NCBI GenBank assembly: GCA_024305405.1
Contig: JAKNDB010000110.1
Coordinates: forward strand, 2,666,001-2,730,000
Length of the DNA: 64,000 nucleotides
Direction of reading: 5' to 3'
Source: Dirofilaria immitis
Taxonomy: Eukaryota; Nematoda; Chromadorea; Rhabditida; Onchocercidae
How positions within the stretch are numbered: the stretch's first letter is position 1; each line of letters opens with the position of its first letter. The notes beneath the pieces were generated by a model. It saw only the letters and a program-made list of their open reading frames with translations, searched no databases and was not told where the DNA came from. Positions 24,013 through 37,644 of the stretch are shown here, in pieces. A program made the translations under genes and the position numbers.

Positions 24013-27000
24013 TTCAACTACTGGAACTTACAGGTTTCTAATTTAGCAAAGACTTGATACTAAATAAGTATAGGCTATATCACGTTGTAAGTCGCAGGAT
24101 TCAAATTTTTTCAAATTTGGAATGAAATCAGAATAGGCCACGAGAACAAGAATTAAAACGAAAGTGCTGAATAGACAAGAGAGAGATGAATGCAAACATG
24201 ATAATCTAGAAGAGATGACATCCCTTCTTTACAAGTTGTCATCACGATGCCTAAACCGCCTACGGGATCGAATTATTATCCAGTCAATCCCGTTGCAATC
24301 ATTCACGTATCCCATAACATGCTTACTTCTTATTTCTGGATAATACCCTTCGCTTCTTTCCTCCCCATATCAACTTTACCGCCTCAGAAAACAAAATGAA
24401 CCGCGTGCGGCCCTAGAATGGCGTTGCAAGACACCATGAAAAAATGTTCTTTAAGGATGTACACAATAGACCAAAGTCGAGGCAAAGTAAAAGTGGATTT
24501 GATAATGTTAATTCGGCGTGCATCTTTCCAATTGAAGTTTAAATGATGAGATCTCAGAAAATTTTCCAAATGGAAAATTAATTAGAAATGAACCATTTGC
24601 ATTTAACTTGGGCTTACCTGTAAGATACCATTTAGATCACATTAATAGGTTGATAATTGAGAATTTTATGTTCATTATTAAATAGCACTGCATTTCCAGA
24701 AAATTGCTTTGACGATTGTTGATTCTCATAATTTTTGATTCGGAAAACTTCACACCATAATATCGATCTTCTATTCAATGGAATGTGAATGTAGCAAGTG
24801 TTACTTTTACTTATGCTCTATAGATGCTATGAGGAAGTTATTTAGCTAAACACGGGAGTACAAAATTGATTTTTACTCGAACGAATTCTTTTTTATTAGA
24901 ATGTTATAAAAATTAGCATTCTCGATCAAAATCATCTGAAAGTTACCGGAAATGTTCAATTTGGATAAGAATGAAAAAATAGGGCAAAGCAACTTTTATT
25001 ACACTATACGTAATAAAATTTGATATATTGCAATTTCATACTTTATCTTTTCCTAAACAGCATGTAATTTATCATCTATGAAACATGCTCTAGGCAATAA
25101 TAGTAGCTTCATGATGGAAACACAAATAATCAAATTATATATTTTTGATCATTTGCTGCCTCGAGAAGGTTAAAGCTTACTAAAGATTAAAAGCATAAAA
25201 TATGTCCTCGAGAACACCAGTCAATTCTAATCAGGCTTGGAATGCATTTTCTCGAAGTATCACGCCTATTCATCCATTTTACATTTTAGAAGCCATATGC
25301 ATATTCTAACTATTTTGCTACTAATTCAATTCGAATTTCAACTTTCTTATTAGTTGTTTAATATATATACATATATGCCTGTATGTGTACATGTCTGCCA
25401 CATTTGTATGCATTATCTAAGTCGATTGTCAAACTGATAAACAGTGATTGGCAATTAATGTGGGCTCTTTAGGCAATCGTTATCAATACTTGCCATCATA
25501 TACATTTTTCTTGCTAACAATTTTTACCATGAAAGTTAGTTATTAAAGTGCTTGTTTTTTTTTGTAATTTCAAACATGGATTAATTATTACTTCCTTCTA
25601 TCTTCGTTTTATAACTATTGTATTGTTGATAATCATGATTGCCGGATTATTTCAATTCCAAGTTTGAATGGATGAATTGCTCTTACTGAATCTGATATCT
25701 AAGATTAGAATGTACTAAATATAACAAATTTTTTGCCACTTACATAAGGAAAAAATATTGTCAGTGATGAATAGCTATAGGTATCAAATTTTTCTATCGT
25801 CCTCGCTAATCGCCAATATTCTCCTTGATACGCAATCCTGATCATGACAGCTATCAACATTTCAGGATTACACTTTCATAATTCGACAACAAAAATATGC
25901 CTTCTCATTTTTACAATCACTTTATCCATATATTCTGTTGCAACTTTCCTTCCCTATCATTTTTTATTTTTTTTTATTTTGTGTGAAAAGTTCAAAGTTC
26001 ACCATCAAGCATAATTCAATGAGAATAGTCTCATGTAGTAAGATAGTTGCATAATTTATACAAAAAGTGAAGATTTCATTTAGCTAAAATAGTTCATGTT
26101 TAATTAATATTTATATTATACAAAATGGATGATAAAAGTAATATGTCAATGGTTTATTATCTCAATTTTTAATGAGAAAAGATGAATCATCATGTGATGT
26201 GATGTGATATAATTGAAAAGATATAATGAAAATAAGAAAACGGATGCCAAGAATGCTTAGAGAAAATTCTCGGAAAAAATGATATGCAAGCAATAGATGA
26301 TATACACACACCTGCTTAACTAACATACACAATAATCATTAATCATCTCATTCGTTCCTCATCGTTTCTTGAACTGTGAGTGGAAAAAAAAAATGAGAAG
26401 GCGGAAGCTCGAAGTTTGAATAAATCATCTTCCAATGCCACAAATGTTACCATCAAATAATTTATCATATCAGTTAACTGGCAATCGTATGCTGCAGGAA
26501 GCTTTGGTCCATTAGCGGAAGGAACACTTAAATCACGCAGAATCTCATTCATTCATTCACGCTTCTTCCGCTTATTTGCATCATTGCAATGTGCACAGTC
26601 TTTTAACTATCTATTGAATTTTGCAAGTTTTTTCTTTTCTCTTTTATTTTATACTTTTAATTGATCAAATAATGTTTAACCCTCTACATCACAACTTACT
26701 GAAGATTCAGGAAGCAAAACTTCTACTTTTCATTCCCTGTTAACGTCGGTTTTTCGCTTCTCCGTGATCTTTTTTGAATAAAATTTTGATCTTATAATTT
26801 ATCGCATTATGGAAGGGGATAGCAGTTCAATGTATTGTGTAACACATTATCTTAAAGTTATGAGTAAATCTCGAAGATATTGTGCTTTATAATAGCCGAT
26901 TAAGTTGGAACACATGAAATCATTTACAGTATAATAAATGATGTCAATTTGTAAATGCAAAACTATTCCTTTCAGTGGAATAAAAGATCGAGATATATTT

Positions 27001-27030
27001 GCAAAATATTTTAAATTTTTATTTTTTTCG

Positions 27031-27088
<58 letters not shown>

Positions 27089-27210
27089 TATATATATATA
27101 TATATATATATAGTAGTAGTAATATATCAATCCCAGTGCCTGATACCGTAAAGTTTACCACTTAAGAGTGTTAATTTTGATAAAATTCAAGAATTTTAAT
27201 ATATATTTCA
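24013..27210. other. AT-rich spacer between divergent RNASEH2B and fibulin-1
   Basis: About 3.2 kb that should hold the promoters of both genes. The only notable open frame is on the minus strand at 26343-26552 (begins MNEILRDLSVPSANGPKLPA, then LTDMINYLM). Its composition is protein-like, but there is no recognised family and no clear splice partners, so it is left uncalled. A TGATG/TGTGATG short repeat lies at about 26190-26212. Confidence 0.45.
27032..27112. repeat. (TA)n microsatellite
   Basis: About 80 bases of alternating T and A, interrupted once near 27087-27090 (TACTATA). It lies about 120 bases upstream of the fibulin-1 start. Confidence 0.95.
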
Positions 27211-27242
27211 AGATGTTGCGGAGTTTTCGATGCGACAATTGA
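27202..27242 (+). promoter_or_regulatory. Probable SL acceptor and short overlapping upstream ORF of fibulin-1
   Basis: ATATTTCAAG ends at 27212 and is followed directly by an ATG at 27213 that opens a 9-codon frame ([12 protein letters not shown] at 27240-27242). The frame giving the signal peptide and the cysteine modules starts at the next ATG (27230) inside that small ORF. If the acceptor is used for spliced-leader addition, the first AUG is out of frame and may restrain translation. An indel is the alternative explanation. Confidence 0.45.
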
Positions 27243-30200
27243 TCGGAAAGATAAAATTTCTAGCATTTATATGTATCATTGGTAGGTTATTCATTTTTAT
27301 TCGTTGAATAGCGTATTATTAAAATTGATCGCTCTTAGGATGTGATTTCAGTAAACGCTTTTTTTATTGAAATTGGCGAAAATAGAATATTTTGATTATG
27401 ACATTTAAATTATTGATAACATTAGAAAAGTTGAATTATTTCAACTATCCTATATTTCAATATCTCACACAAAGATATCTTTATTAGTTACTTTTAGGTA
27501 TCTTTCACTTCTTTAATACAGCTTTTTGTCAACGTGATAATGAATTGCATTCATTTGGTACCTAGAACAGGCTTATTCTTTTTTTTTTAATGTAATAATA
27601 TAAATTGAAATATCATTCGATTACAAGTTGAGAAAAAATTATAGCTCTCACTGATGCAAGAGAATTGTTATCAAATTGTTGTAAAAGTGGCAAGAGACAC
27701 TTTGAGCAGTTATCATCGTGTTCTGAAATAAAGCTTAACGAAACAACGAATACTTGTATCCTGACAGCATCGATATGCTGTATGGATACATTGTTGGAAC
27801 ATAGTTGCAACCACGGTATCAAGATGGCTAAAAAAGAAGACCATTGCTCATCGAATATTGATCAGGTTGGCGGTGGAATCCATAAGGTACTTATCAAATT
27901 AGCATTATTTGAATACATTGTTAGGAAGAGATTAACAAACTTTACCTATAAATTAAATTTAATACCTAATTACAATTTCTGCTTTAATTTATATTATAAT
28001 TTAAGGCTATTGTTACTATAGGAATGTTGCGAATGTTGTCTATTGGCCAAGGAATTATTACGGAATGATGAAGGTTGCAGAGCACCGAACGGTTTTGGTT
28101 CATCATGTTTACGCTCTTTTCATCAATGTTGCTCTGAAGATTCAGATTCAAAAGTCATTAAGCAACATCAGCGTTATGAAAGTTTATAATTATTCTGTTG
28201 TTATACTGCTGGAAATTAGTTTCTAATCGGTAGTATATAATGAACCATGCAAAAATGTGAATCTTTTGCTCTAATAAATTATCATTCATTCATCATAAAT
28301 CCTGAATCAGAATCCGAAAAATGGAATCTCTAAAGATTCGGCCAAAAAAGATTTCGAAAGTTGCATAAAGGAAACAATCGTAATGAAGCTATACTTTGGA
28401 GCTAATGAAGATATAATTGAAGTATTGATTATTGTGTTAAATTATCCTTGACAATTTATTTCTCTTAACTTAAGTGTAGATTGACTGACATTTAATTAAT
28501 AAAATTTAACATCACTAGAAAGTCAAATACTTCCAGGTCAGTCGGATGTGGTAGATCTTTTGAGTATCAGGGATCGCTGTACATCAGCAAAATGTGAACA
28601 TTTGTGCACGGATCGGGAGATACCACAGTGGAATGCTCCTGCCATCCTGGGTTTGAATTAGGATCGGATGGTTACTCTTGTATCGGTTAGCGAACTTTTA
28701 TCATATAATCGAACTTAAAGGTATTTCACTGCACTTTTCTATTGCACAATCTTGCATATGCCTAATTTTCCAATGAATGCTTATCTGCACTGCAATTTTG
28801 CTATTATTCGGCACAGTATTATAAAGCTTCTTGCATTTTGTCAGGGAATGTTTAACTCATTGATAAATATGTTTTTTAAATGATAATTACCTCTGAATAA
28901 AGTGGGATACATAAACTGAGAACAGGTGATATAAGGAAATTTCGCTTGAGTACTTATGCTGATTGTACGCTGAATGAACGATACGATAAAACCACTGGTA
29001 AAGGGGTATCATTGTTTAACGGAGGATCGTTACCTGAATGATAGTAGCATGACTTCATACAATCCGATGGAAGCAAAAATGGCACATGGGTCTAATACTA
29101 TGAAGGATCAGGCGATCTTAGGAGAAACTGAAACGAAAAAGATGTGTCTTGATGGTTGGGATGTGTCACCTTCAGGACATTGCGTAGGTAATATCACTTT
29201 GAAATCTTATGCTGCCTTTTTGATCACATATTTATTTTATTCTGATTTATGTTAATCTTTTAGTGATATCGTTGAAAAGTATGAATTTCATTAATTTAAC
29301 ACATTGCAATATCTCTTGTGAATAATCATCATTTTCGAAAAAATTTAAGCTTTTTCAATTATAATTATAAAATGATGTCCATAACACATTTCAAATCGTA
29401 TTTTGCATATATGTACATTGCATCTTGCATGCCTTCTAGCAAACTGTAGCATACTAAAAGTTGATCAATTATAGATTCTCGACTTATCATAAAAATCGTT
29501 TCTTATGCAATTGCAAACTTTTCTGCTTGCAATTTTTAAATGAAAGTCTTAATTTATTTTGTTAAATATTATGTTTTCTGTTTTGCGAAAAAAATTCCCA
29601 TTATTTTTTTGCTTTCCAAAATAATCTCATATAAAATAATAAGATTCTTGAAGTTTCTGAATTGGTAATTACGTGAGATTAAACAAATAATTGGCAAATT
29701 TGGAAGGCGATTTTAATATTTGAAAGCGATATTTGCAAATATAAATAATTTTCAGTAGATCAACAATGGAAGCTAAACCTCTCAGTAATTGTTATTGGTA
29801 AGATGAATGCTTTCAAACAAAAAAAAAAAAGCTTCCCACATTGCTACCGCCTCACCTGCGTTTTAATAAATTGAAATCTATGCGAACTAAATTTCTTTTT
29901 CAATTTCTACCATTTGCTTTCCAGATTTTTGCTTTTTAATGATCCCCTTTAATTTTATAATTGGCAGCTACATTAATTTCTTTTTTGCTACCCAAGAAGC
30001 TTGGCTTCTAGACATAAACGAATGCGATACGCGGGATTCAGTGTGCTCACTGCCTAATTCGCTCTGTCTCAATACACCTGGATCGTTCTCTTGCGTCTGC
30101 TTACCGGGTTTCTACTGGAGCGATATCGGCTCCGTTTGTGTAGGTAATTTCTTGCACAAAATGCAAATGTCGGTTACCTTTTTTAATTCTCTTTTAAATT

Positions 30201-33200
30201 ATGAAATAAATTAAAATTATTTATAATAAAAATGATTGAAGTTAGTGTTGCTTGTGTTTTTCGATCGATATAAGTTATATTCTTGACATCAAATCATTAA
30301 TAGACATCTGATGATGGATGAATATAGTCATTGCTTTCTCATCATAAATTTAAACATATGTATTTGTCATAAATTTAAAAGTTAACTCGCTTTTAACATT
30401 CTGATTGATGTTTGCATGTGATTTTTTGATCTTAGATATTGATGAATGCTTGCTACTAGCGGATGATTGTTTGGAAAGTCAACGTTGCTTGAATACTCCT
30501 GGCTCATTCAAATGCATACGAACATTATCCTGTGGTACCGGATACGCGCTAAATAGTGATACTGAACAATGCATTGGTTTATTTTATTTTAACCTATTTC
30601 TTCTTTTATGTTTTACATTCATTTTATTAACACTTCAAAAACTACCTGGTGTAACTTTAGTACTGCTCAATACTTAATAAAATTAATAATTAACATTGGT
30701 ATGAGCATAATTTAATTGATATTTTCTTGATTTTATCATTGCAATAGTGTGCTTCGCTAAATCTTATCATAAGCTAAAATAAATGATAACGATATAGTAC
30801 TGAAATTGGATATATCGTTTTGAAGAATTTTTATAACTAATATTCGTCTATCCAAGAATGGATTCTTACACTTTATTTTGTTGCCTTATATGGATACTTC
30901 TAGAATTCAAATCATGTTAAGGACAAACGAATAAGTGTGCTTTTTAGTTATCAGCTTAATGAGTTTTAACAATAGAAAGAAGAGTTTAACTATCGACAGA
31001 TGTGGATGAATGTAATCTTGGTTCTCATGACTGTGGACCGCTATATCAGTGTCGTAATACGCAGGAAGCTATCGCTGCGATCCGAAGAAGTGTTCGGAGG
31101 GTGAACTGATGGATCCACGAACTGGTGAATGTATAAGTATGGATTGTCCCATTGGTTATAAGCCACTGCGAGGACGTTGTGAAGGTTTCCTAACTTTTAT
31201 GTCATTTTTTTATTTCTTCGCTTTACAAAAATTTGAAACTGTCTTCTCAATACTTCTTTCAAAAATTTAACGAAAGCAAAGATTTAATTTACGAGAGTAA
31301 CGCTCATTCAAAAAAACTTTTACGATAATGTTTGAATTTATAGATGTTAACGAATGCGAGATAGCGGGACGATGCAAGCAATTTGAAGAATGTATAAATA
31401 CTCCTGGATCATTTCGCTGTCAGGAGCGAGGAAATCTCTGCACAAATGGTTATCGTATGGATCGCGAGACTGGATTCTGTGTTGGTAAATATTGTTGAAT
31501 GTAAGAAAAGCATTGTTTCCAAGATAGAGTAATGAGAAATATTATCAATTAGAAATATTGCAGAAATTTGCTGCAATTTTCCTCAAGGTATGTAATACTT
31601 AAGGATCGGCTAATGATTGATGTTACGAGCTTTTATTTGATTCTAGAGATAATGATGTGTTTTATACAGAAGCTGTTTTGAGACCAAAAATTATATTTAT
31701 TAAAAATAAAAAGTTTATTTTTTATAACAGCGATTATGCTTCATTATTGTTATACTTCGCATACATCTAAAACTTTCTCTGTTTCAGATATCAATGAATG
31801 CGTCGAAGGAACCCATTTTTGTGGTGACAAACAATGCATTAACCTGTTGGGTAGCTATAAATGTCGTTGTTCAGCGGGTTTCGAATTCAATGATACAGTA
31901 AGTTTTTAGTCAAAATAAAGTTGGAGAGAAAAAATAGTAATACCAAATTTCTCTTCTCACGCAATTGTTTTATAATATTTTAAACAATTACCTGATGAAA
32001 GCTTTTCATATATTTCAATTTTTAATTTTTAATGTATCAGTTTAACAATGCAAAGCTATGTCACTACTACGAATAATATATTGCAGACGAAACGTTGTGA
32101 AGACGTAGATGAGTGTAAAAAGTTTACGGGACACGTTTGTTCGTTGCATGCGACTTGCGAGAATACGTATGGTTCATTCAAATGTCACTGCAAAGATGGC
32201 TTCAAGATTGCCAAAGATGCGCGAAACTGCGATGGTTGGTTTAATGAACATAGTTAATAAAAGGTATTAATGTTTAGAAATATGGTTAGGTGATCGGAAA
32301 ATGGACATTTCAAATTGGACAGTATGATCCGTAATAGGCCAAATTTCCATTTTTCACCAACTCTGAGCTTCTAAAATTGTTTCGAGAAGACTTATCAATC
32401 ATATATGCAACAAAAGAACTTTTGGTCCATTTCGGGCTTTAATGTGTGCTTAATTCAAATATGGCAAATTTCAAATTTTCAAATTATAGATATTGATGAA
32501 TGTAGTCTTGGTAAGGCGAATTGTGCACAGAAGTGCATCAATATACCTGGGAGTTATCAGTGCATCTGTGAACGAGGCTATCGCTTAGGTGCTGATGGGA
32601 TTACCTGTGAAGATATCGATGAATGTACTCTTTGGGCCGGTTCAGGTATACATCTACATTCAATTAATAAAAATAGTACTTGCATGACTAAATTTGGCTC
32701 CTATGTTGAAGGTGATGATCTTTGCATGGGCAAGTGCATTAATACTCCAGGCTCCTATAAATGTCTGTGTCCTGCTGGTTATGAAATACAAGAAGATGGC
32801 AGAACATGTAAAGGTAAGAACTAGTTTGATTATTTTATTTTCATTTTTAAGTAAAAATTTGAATCTTTGAAGATTTTTACATAAGTATTTTTGAAGTCGC
32901 AGTAAAATGTGACTGACGAAATGAAATCGATTGATTGTGATTCTTTAGAAATAACTTGGCTTGCAGATATCGATGAATGTGCCAAGGGTGAGTGCCAAGG
33001 AAACGATCAGATTTGTGTAAATACATTGGGAAGCTTTAAATGTCATGTGATACGTTGCCCACCGAATTACGTGCACGATAAAAATTTTAAGAAGTATGAC
33101 ATTTGTCAAATCTTTAAATTAAATTTGTAGCATGGTTTTTAATCTTTATCTTTTTGTTTGATTTCTTCTTCTGCTTATTCAACAACTTCAAGAATAAGAA

Positions 33201-36200
33201 TTCTGTGTTGAAACTATCACTAACCTATGGATGAATGAAAAGGACTATTAACCTTTTAATTGCATGTTATCGATATTTCGATTCACTTTTTGCAATTTAG
33301 TCGCTGTAACCGACTGAGTCATTTATGCGATTCATTAACTGAAGAAGCGTGTAAAAATCATGCGATACGCATAAGTTGGGAGTTTACATCTATACCAAGA
33401 CAAGAACCAATTTCATCGAGACGAACTTCTATCACACTCTTTACTGTTCGTGGTCCGACGTCACCTTCAAGCAATGTTCAGTTCGAATTGAAGCTGAAAA
33501 GCGCCAAACCAGGTTTTTTAAGATATAGTTTCATAATTTAAATTCCATCTACATTAACCTCAATAATGATGAGATACCGTAGTACATTAAATTAGATTTC
33601 GGCTTATTTCGTAGTCACAAAGAGATTTTAGAGCAGATAATATTCCATTGCTTGTTTTATTTCAGTTTAGTTAACTAACGCGCTTTACAAGATTTCTGAA
33701 GTTTCTGAGACTTTTATCGTGTCATGGTTCTATATTGCTTCTTGACGTTATCATTCAACTTAGATTTTATGAGAATCTGATATGCATAAAATCAGACACA
33801 CTTATGTAAAATTTGTTTCTATAAATTAGGAGATTTTTCGTTTTAGAAGGACTGGTGTGTATATCTTTTCAGAAAAATACTATGTGTTGCCAGCAGTTCG
33901 AAGTAATTTTCTCTTACAAAAAGTGAGGAAAAAATGGAGCAATAATTGCTCTGAGAGATTCGTTGGATGGACCACAAGAGGTCATCTTAGAGCTTATTTT
34001 AAGGCTTAGTATTGATGGTACATTTCAGAGTAAATATATTGCTAATTTGGTAATTAACGTTGCTTCTCATCGCAGACAACGAACAACCTCTTTTCTGAAA
34101 TTTTGACTACTACATAAAATTTCCCGAATTAGCAGCCGGTTTACATATGAGGAAGTTTGCGGGCATTCACTTTTTAACACTTTGCTTGCTTAATTGGTGT
34201 TGAAATACTCAAATAAATTGAATAATCAGCTTGCTATTTGAAAACATTTAAATGATTAACTTATCTGTAATCAGTTAATTACCTTTCTTATTTCTAAAAT
34301 CAGGATCAATGGATGCATATATTAATATTATATGAGTATTTCTTTATACTCATTTATGATCTCTTTTAAGTTTTAATGATTGAATTTTCATAATTCCCGG
34401 GCAATTTTATTTCTAACTGAATGTTTAATACTTGACTGAGCTATCAATCTGTTAACAGTATTTTATACATTTTGACACTCTTCATAACAAAGCTCAAAGC
34501 GAAACATCACATAACTACGGTAAGATTAAACCCATCTACTTTTGTTTCCACTTCAAGTAAATGAGGAAAAGCATATTGACATCATTTGTTATACTGATGA
34601 ACAAAATGTTATATTGATGAGATTCTGTTGTAGATGTTTTTCAATTTTATTTCATTCCTCTCTGTTTGTAATTCATAGTTTTGCGTAACAACTACACTAA
34701 TATATGTCTTTCATGTGATTTTTTAATAATCTAAGCTTTATCAGTAATGTTACGAAATTTCAATGAATTGCATGTTGCACATATCAGTATAATATTCATT
34801 ATCATGTCACCATCGCATTGACGATCTTTATTGCTTGACCTTTCTTATTTTTCTATTACTTCTTAATGTTAACAAAAATTTTTAAATGGCAAATAATAGC
34901 TCATTCAAAGAGAACAATTTTGACGCTTTTTAATGTTTTTTTTTTTTTTTTCAATGATAACATAGAAATGAATGTAAAATATTATTTCTCGAATATGATT
35001 GTTTTTGTGAATACATTTACAAAGGCATCCTTGGAAGTTCTTCATGAAAGCTACAACATCAACATCAAGTAGATTTAAAATGTGACCGAAATTAATAATT
35101 AATGTTAGTTTGCTCAATTCTACAATGCCATTGGGCTTCCTAATTTGTGTTCGTATGCATCCGAAATTGCAGATAAGCTCGGTCGGGAATATTCCATGTG
35201 ATGGTTTTCCAGTTTGGATCTCGTAGTACTGTTTTTAGAACTAATCTAATTATTTTTGTTTTTCTTTCCAAGTTAATGGCTTTGGCTTGCCTTATTAGAT
35301 AGTTTCTTATAGATTTTGTTTGACAGATATTTTTGTATTTATGTACGTATCTTTATAAGGTACTACAAAGATTTATTTTATCGTTATTTTACAAATGTTT
35401 CATGCAAATTAACTATATTGTATTGGGTGTTAGGCTTGATAAATTTGATGAAATGTATGTGCCTTTTGTTATCTAACATGCAAGAAACGCAGGAGCATAA
35501 TCCTGATGTGTTAACCAACCTCTTGATTCAAGGTATCGTCAATAATAATGCCATGGAAAATGAAAATGATTGGAAATCTAAAAACCGATAAAATTGGTTC
35601 ATAGGGTAGCCTGGAATGCTTTACTAATATAGTTTGAGTTGTATGCTTAATAAATAATCAACCTAATTATGTTTCCCATAGATTATACTGTACCAGCTGC
35701 AGAGGAAAAATCATTTTTGTGATTTAGCAAGCATATTGAACAATATTCCATCAGTTACAGCATTCAAGCTAAGTCAAAAGTTCATGAGTTAATCCAATGA
35801 ATATATTGTAATTCAAAATTTTTTTACTATTACTATATCATAAAAGTCCTCATCACGATTTTAACTTTTATCAATATTCATCACCCAAATTCATTTCTTA
35901 TGATTTAGCTGAATGAACAAATTATGTACTAAACTTGACAAAAAAAAAGTGAATTCAATTGGATTGCAGTTTGGTGGAAGATGGTTATTCGTGTTTAAAA
36001 CGATGCCACTCACGTGATCCAGTTTGTATCAGCAATCATACACGAGAAATATTATATCAGTTCAGAGGTTTACCATCCACAAAACACATAAAATATCCAA
36101 TCGAAGTTAGCCACTACTTTATTTAACATTTTTTCTTGACCACAATTCGTAATAAAGTTTTCATATAATAAAGTGATAGATGGAATTATTTTAAGAATTA

Positions 36201-36788
36201 GTTTTGAATTTATTTTTGTAATAATTAACAAAAATTATCGTCATCACAGGTTTCTCGTATACGAGCACGAATGAATATGCCGTTTTCAGTGGAGTATCAG
36301 GTGGATAAAGTGAATCGAGATACATTTATGGTACAACAAGACCGTAATATAGGTAATACATTTTGGAAATAAAGTAATAATGGATAGTTTGCTTTAAAAA
36401 GTAGGAAACGAATTCAATTTCAATTCTTACTCCTTTAACCTAGCAATTATTCAAAATGCTTAATATCTCGAGAAGTAACATTTAAATAAATACTAAAAAA
36501 TTATATGATCAATCAATATTAAAATTTGAACTTCAATAAATCATTGATTTTTTCCGCAACTAAAAAGACAGAAAATAATTTAATTTGAATAAAAAAATTT
36601 TTCTTCTATAATATCTTTGAGTATTAGAAATATTAGATTTTGCAGGGATTGTAAAAATGACAGCACCTATCGAAGGGCCGAAAATAGTAGTGGTAAGGCT
36701 ACACCTGAATATATATTCACGGTCTCACGTACTTCTAACACATAACATTGCTATCATAACCGTGTACATTTCACCGTATACGTTTTGA
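27230..36788 (+). CDS. fbl-1: Fibulin-1 with two alternative C-terminal domains
   Basis: Secreted basement-membrane glycoprotein. Exon 1 (27230-27281) encodes a signal peptide ([12 protein letters not shown]). Anaphylatoxin-like CC modules follow: SNCCKSG...ASICCMD (about 27645-27886) and [13 protein letters not shown]...HQCCSED (about 28021-28170). Then EGF modules: 28540-28685 ([16 protein letters not shown]), a Cys-poor insert at 28927-29187 ([13 protein letters not shown]), and calcium-binding EGFs beginning DINEC (30010), DIDEC (30437), DVDEC (31000), DVNEC (31344), DINEC (31790), DVDEC (32106), DIDEC (32491 and 32615) and DIDEC (32967). Form A ends with RCNRLSHLC (about 33299), then [13 protein letters not shown], stop 34104-34106. 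Form B uses [16 protein letters not shown] (about 35967), [18 protein letters not shown] (36250) and [10 protein letters not shown], stop 36786-36788. One-base frame breaks at 28615-28617, 31064-31065 and 33918-33922, plus one extra G at 29003-29006, look like sequence errors. Similar alternative ends (1C/1D) are known for fibulin-1 in worms and vertebrates. Confidence 0.93.
32646..32711 (+). other. 66-bp in-frame candidate intron inside a fibulin EGF module
   Basis: Within the second DIDEC module of this exon, a 66-base stretch starts GTATAC after TTCAG and ends TTGAAG. It is a multiple of three with no stop. Removing it yields a normal six-cysteine EGF (GSG joined to DDLC). Keeping it adds 22 residues with an NST glycosylation sequon and a seventh cysteine. 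Likely a mini-intron or exitron. Confidence 0.6.
34107..35966 (+). other. Intron-like region between fibulin form A and form B ends
   Basis: About 1.9 kb skipped when form B is made. There is no EGF-like coding block. A weak candidate exon at about 35492-35532 (after CGCAG, reading [12 protein letters not shown], then a GTATCG donor) lacks cysteines and is not supported further. A poly-T run sits at 34938-34951. Confidence 0.4.
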
Positions 36789-37644
36789 GTATTTTATGAC
36801 TTGATATATTATCATCTCAATGTCATATTTTATAGATAGATCTTCTTCTCATTCTTTCTTAATGTCATAAACTCATCGATCTTTCTTCCCGTTTTTTCTT
36901 TTGAAGTTAATGATTTACAGCTCAGAACAGGTGTGCAGTCGGAAAATTTGTCTTCCACTTCTACTTATTTCGAAAATTATATGTTTTGCATTAAGAAGTT
37001 CACTCGAATATTTAATCAATATGATACGGAGGACACACTGTACAGAAAATATTTCCAGCTCACATATATATTTCGGCAGTGGTTTGAAACCTGTAAATTC
37101 AAATTCTTTGCAACTCAATTTCAATAAGCTGCTTAGCTATCTAAACCGAATTCTCGACTCTTTCAAAATTTCCTTTCTCCATAGATATTCAAAGGTTAAT
37201 AATATACAGAAATGAACTATCAAAGAATGCTAAGCTTCGCCAGCTTTTCTGCCTTATTGATTTTGAGAGGATGTCAGAAGAATGATGAGAAGAACAGAAA
37301 AGATTATCCTTCCACTTGTTCATAAAATAAAACTAATATTTTTAATTATAGAAAGTGTATAATCTAATCAATAGTACCATAAATTTGGGCAATACATGCT
37401 CAAAAAAATTACGCGGTATTAAATGATGTAAACAAATTCTGCAGATTTGTATAACGCAAGCAATAAAATATACAACAATATATCCAATACGACAATATAA
37501 AAGATTTTTCTTTAATTTCAAACAGTGGTATAAATTATCGACAAAAATAATAAAAGGCAATGCAACTCAACTTATTATTATTAATGTTAAATTGTGTACA
37601 TCTCTTAGATTCGAGTATATCAAGAGCCACATATTTTGAAGAAT
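36789..37644. other. Convergent spacer, fibulin-1 and COX18
   Basis: 856 bases between the two stop codons. Several out-of-context open frames on both strands, none with conserved motifs. Holds the 3' UTRs. Confidence 0.55.

Noticed and set aside
26847..27165. Poly-Tyr/Ile frames on both strands
   Set aside because: Translation of the (TA)n array.
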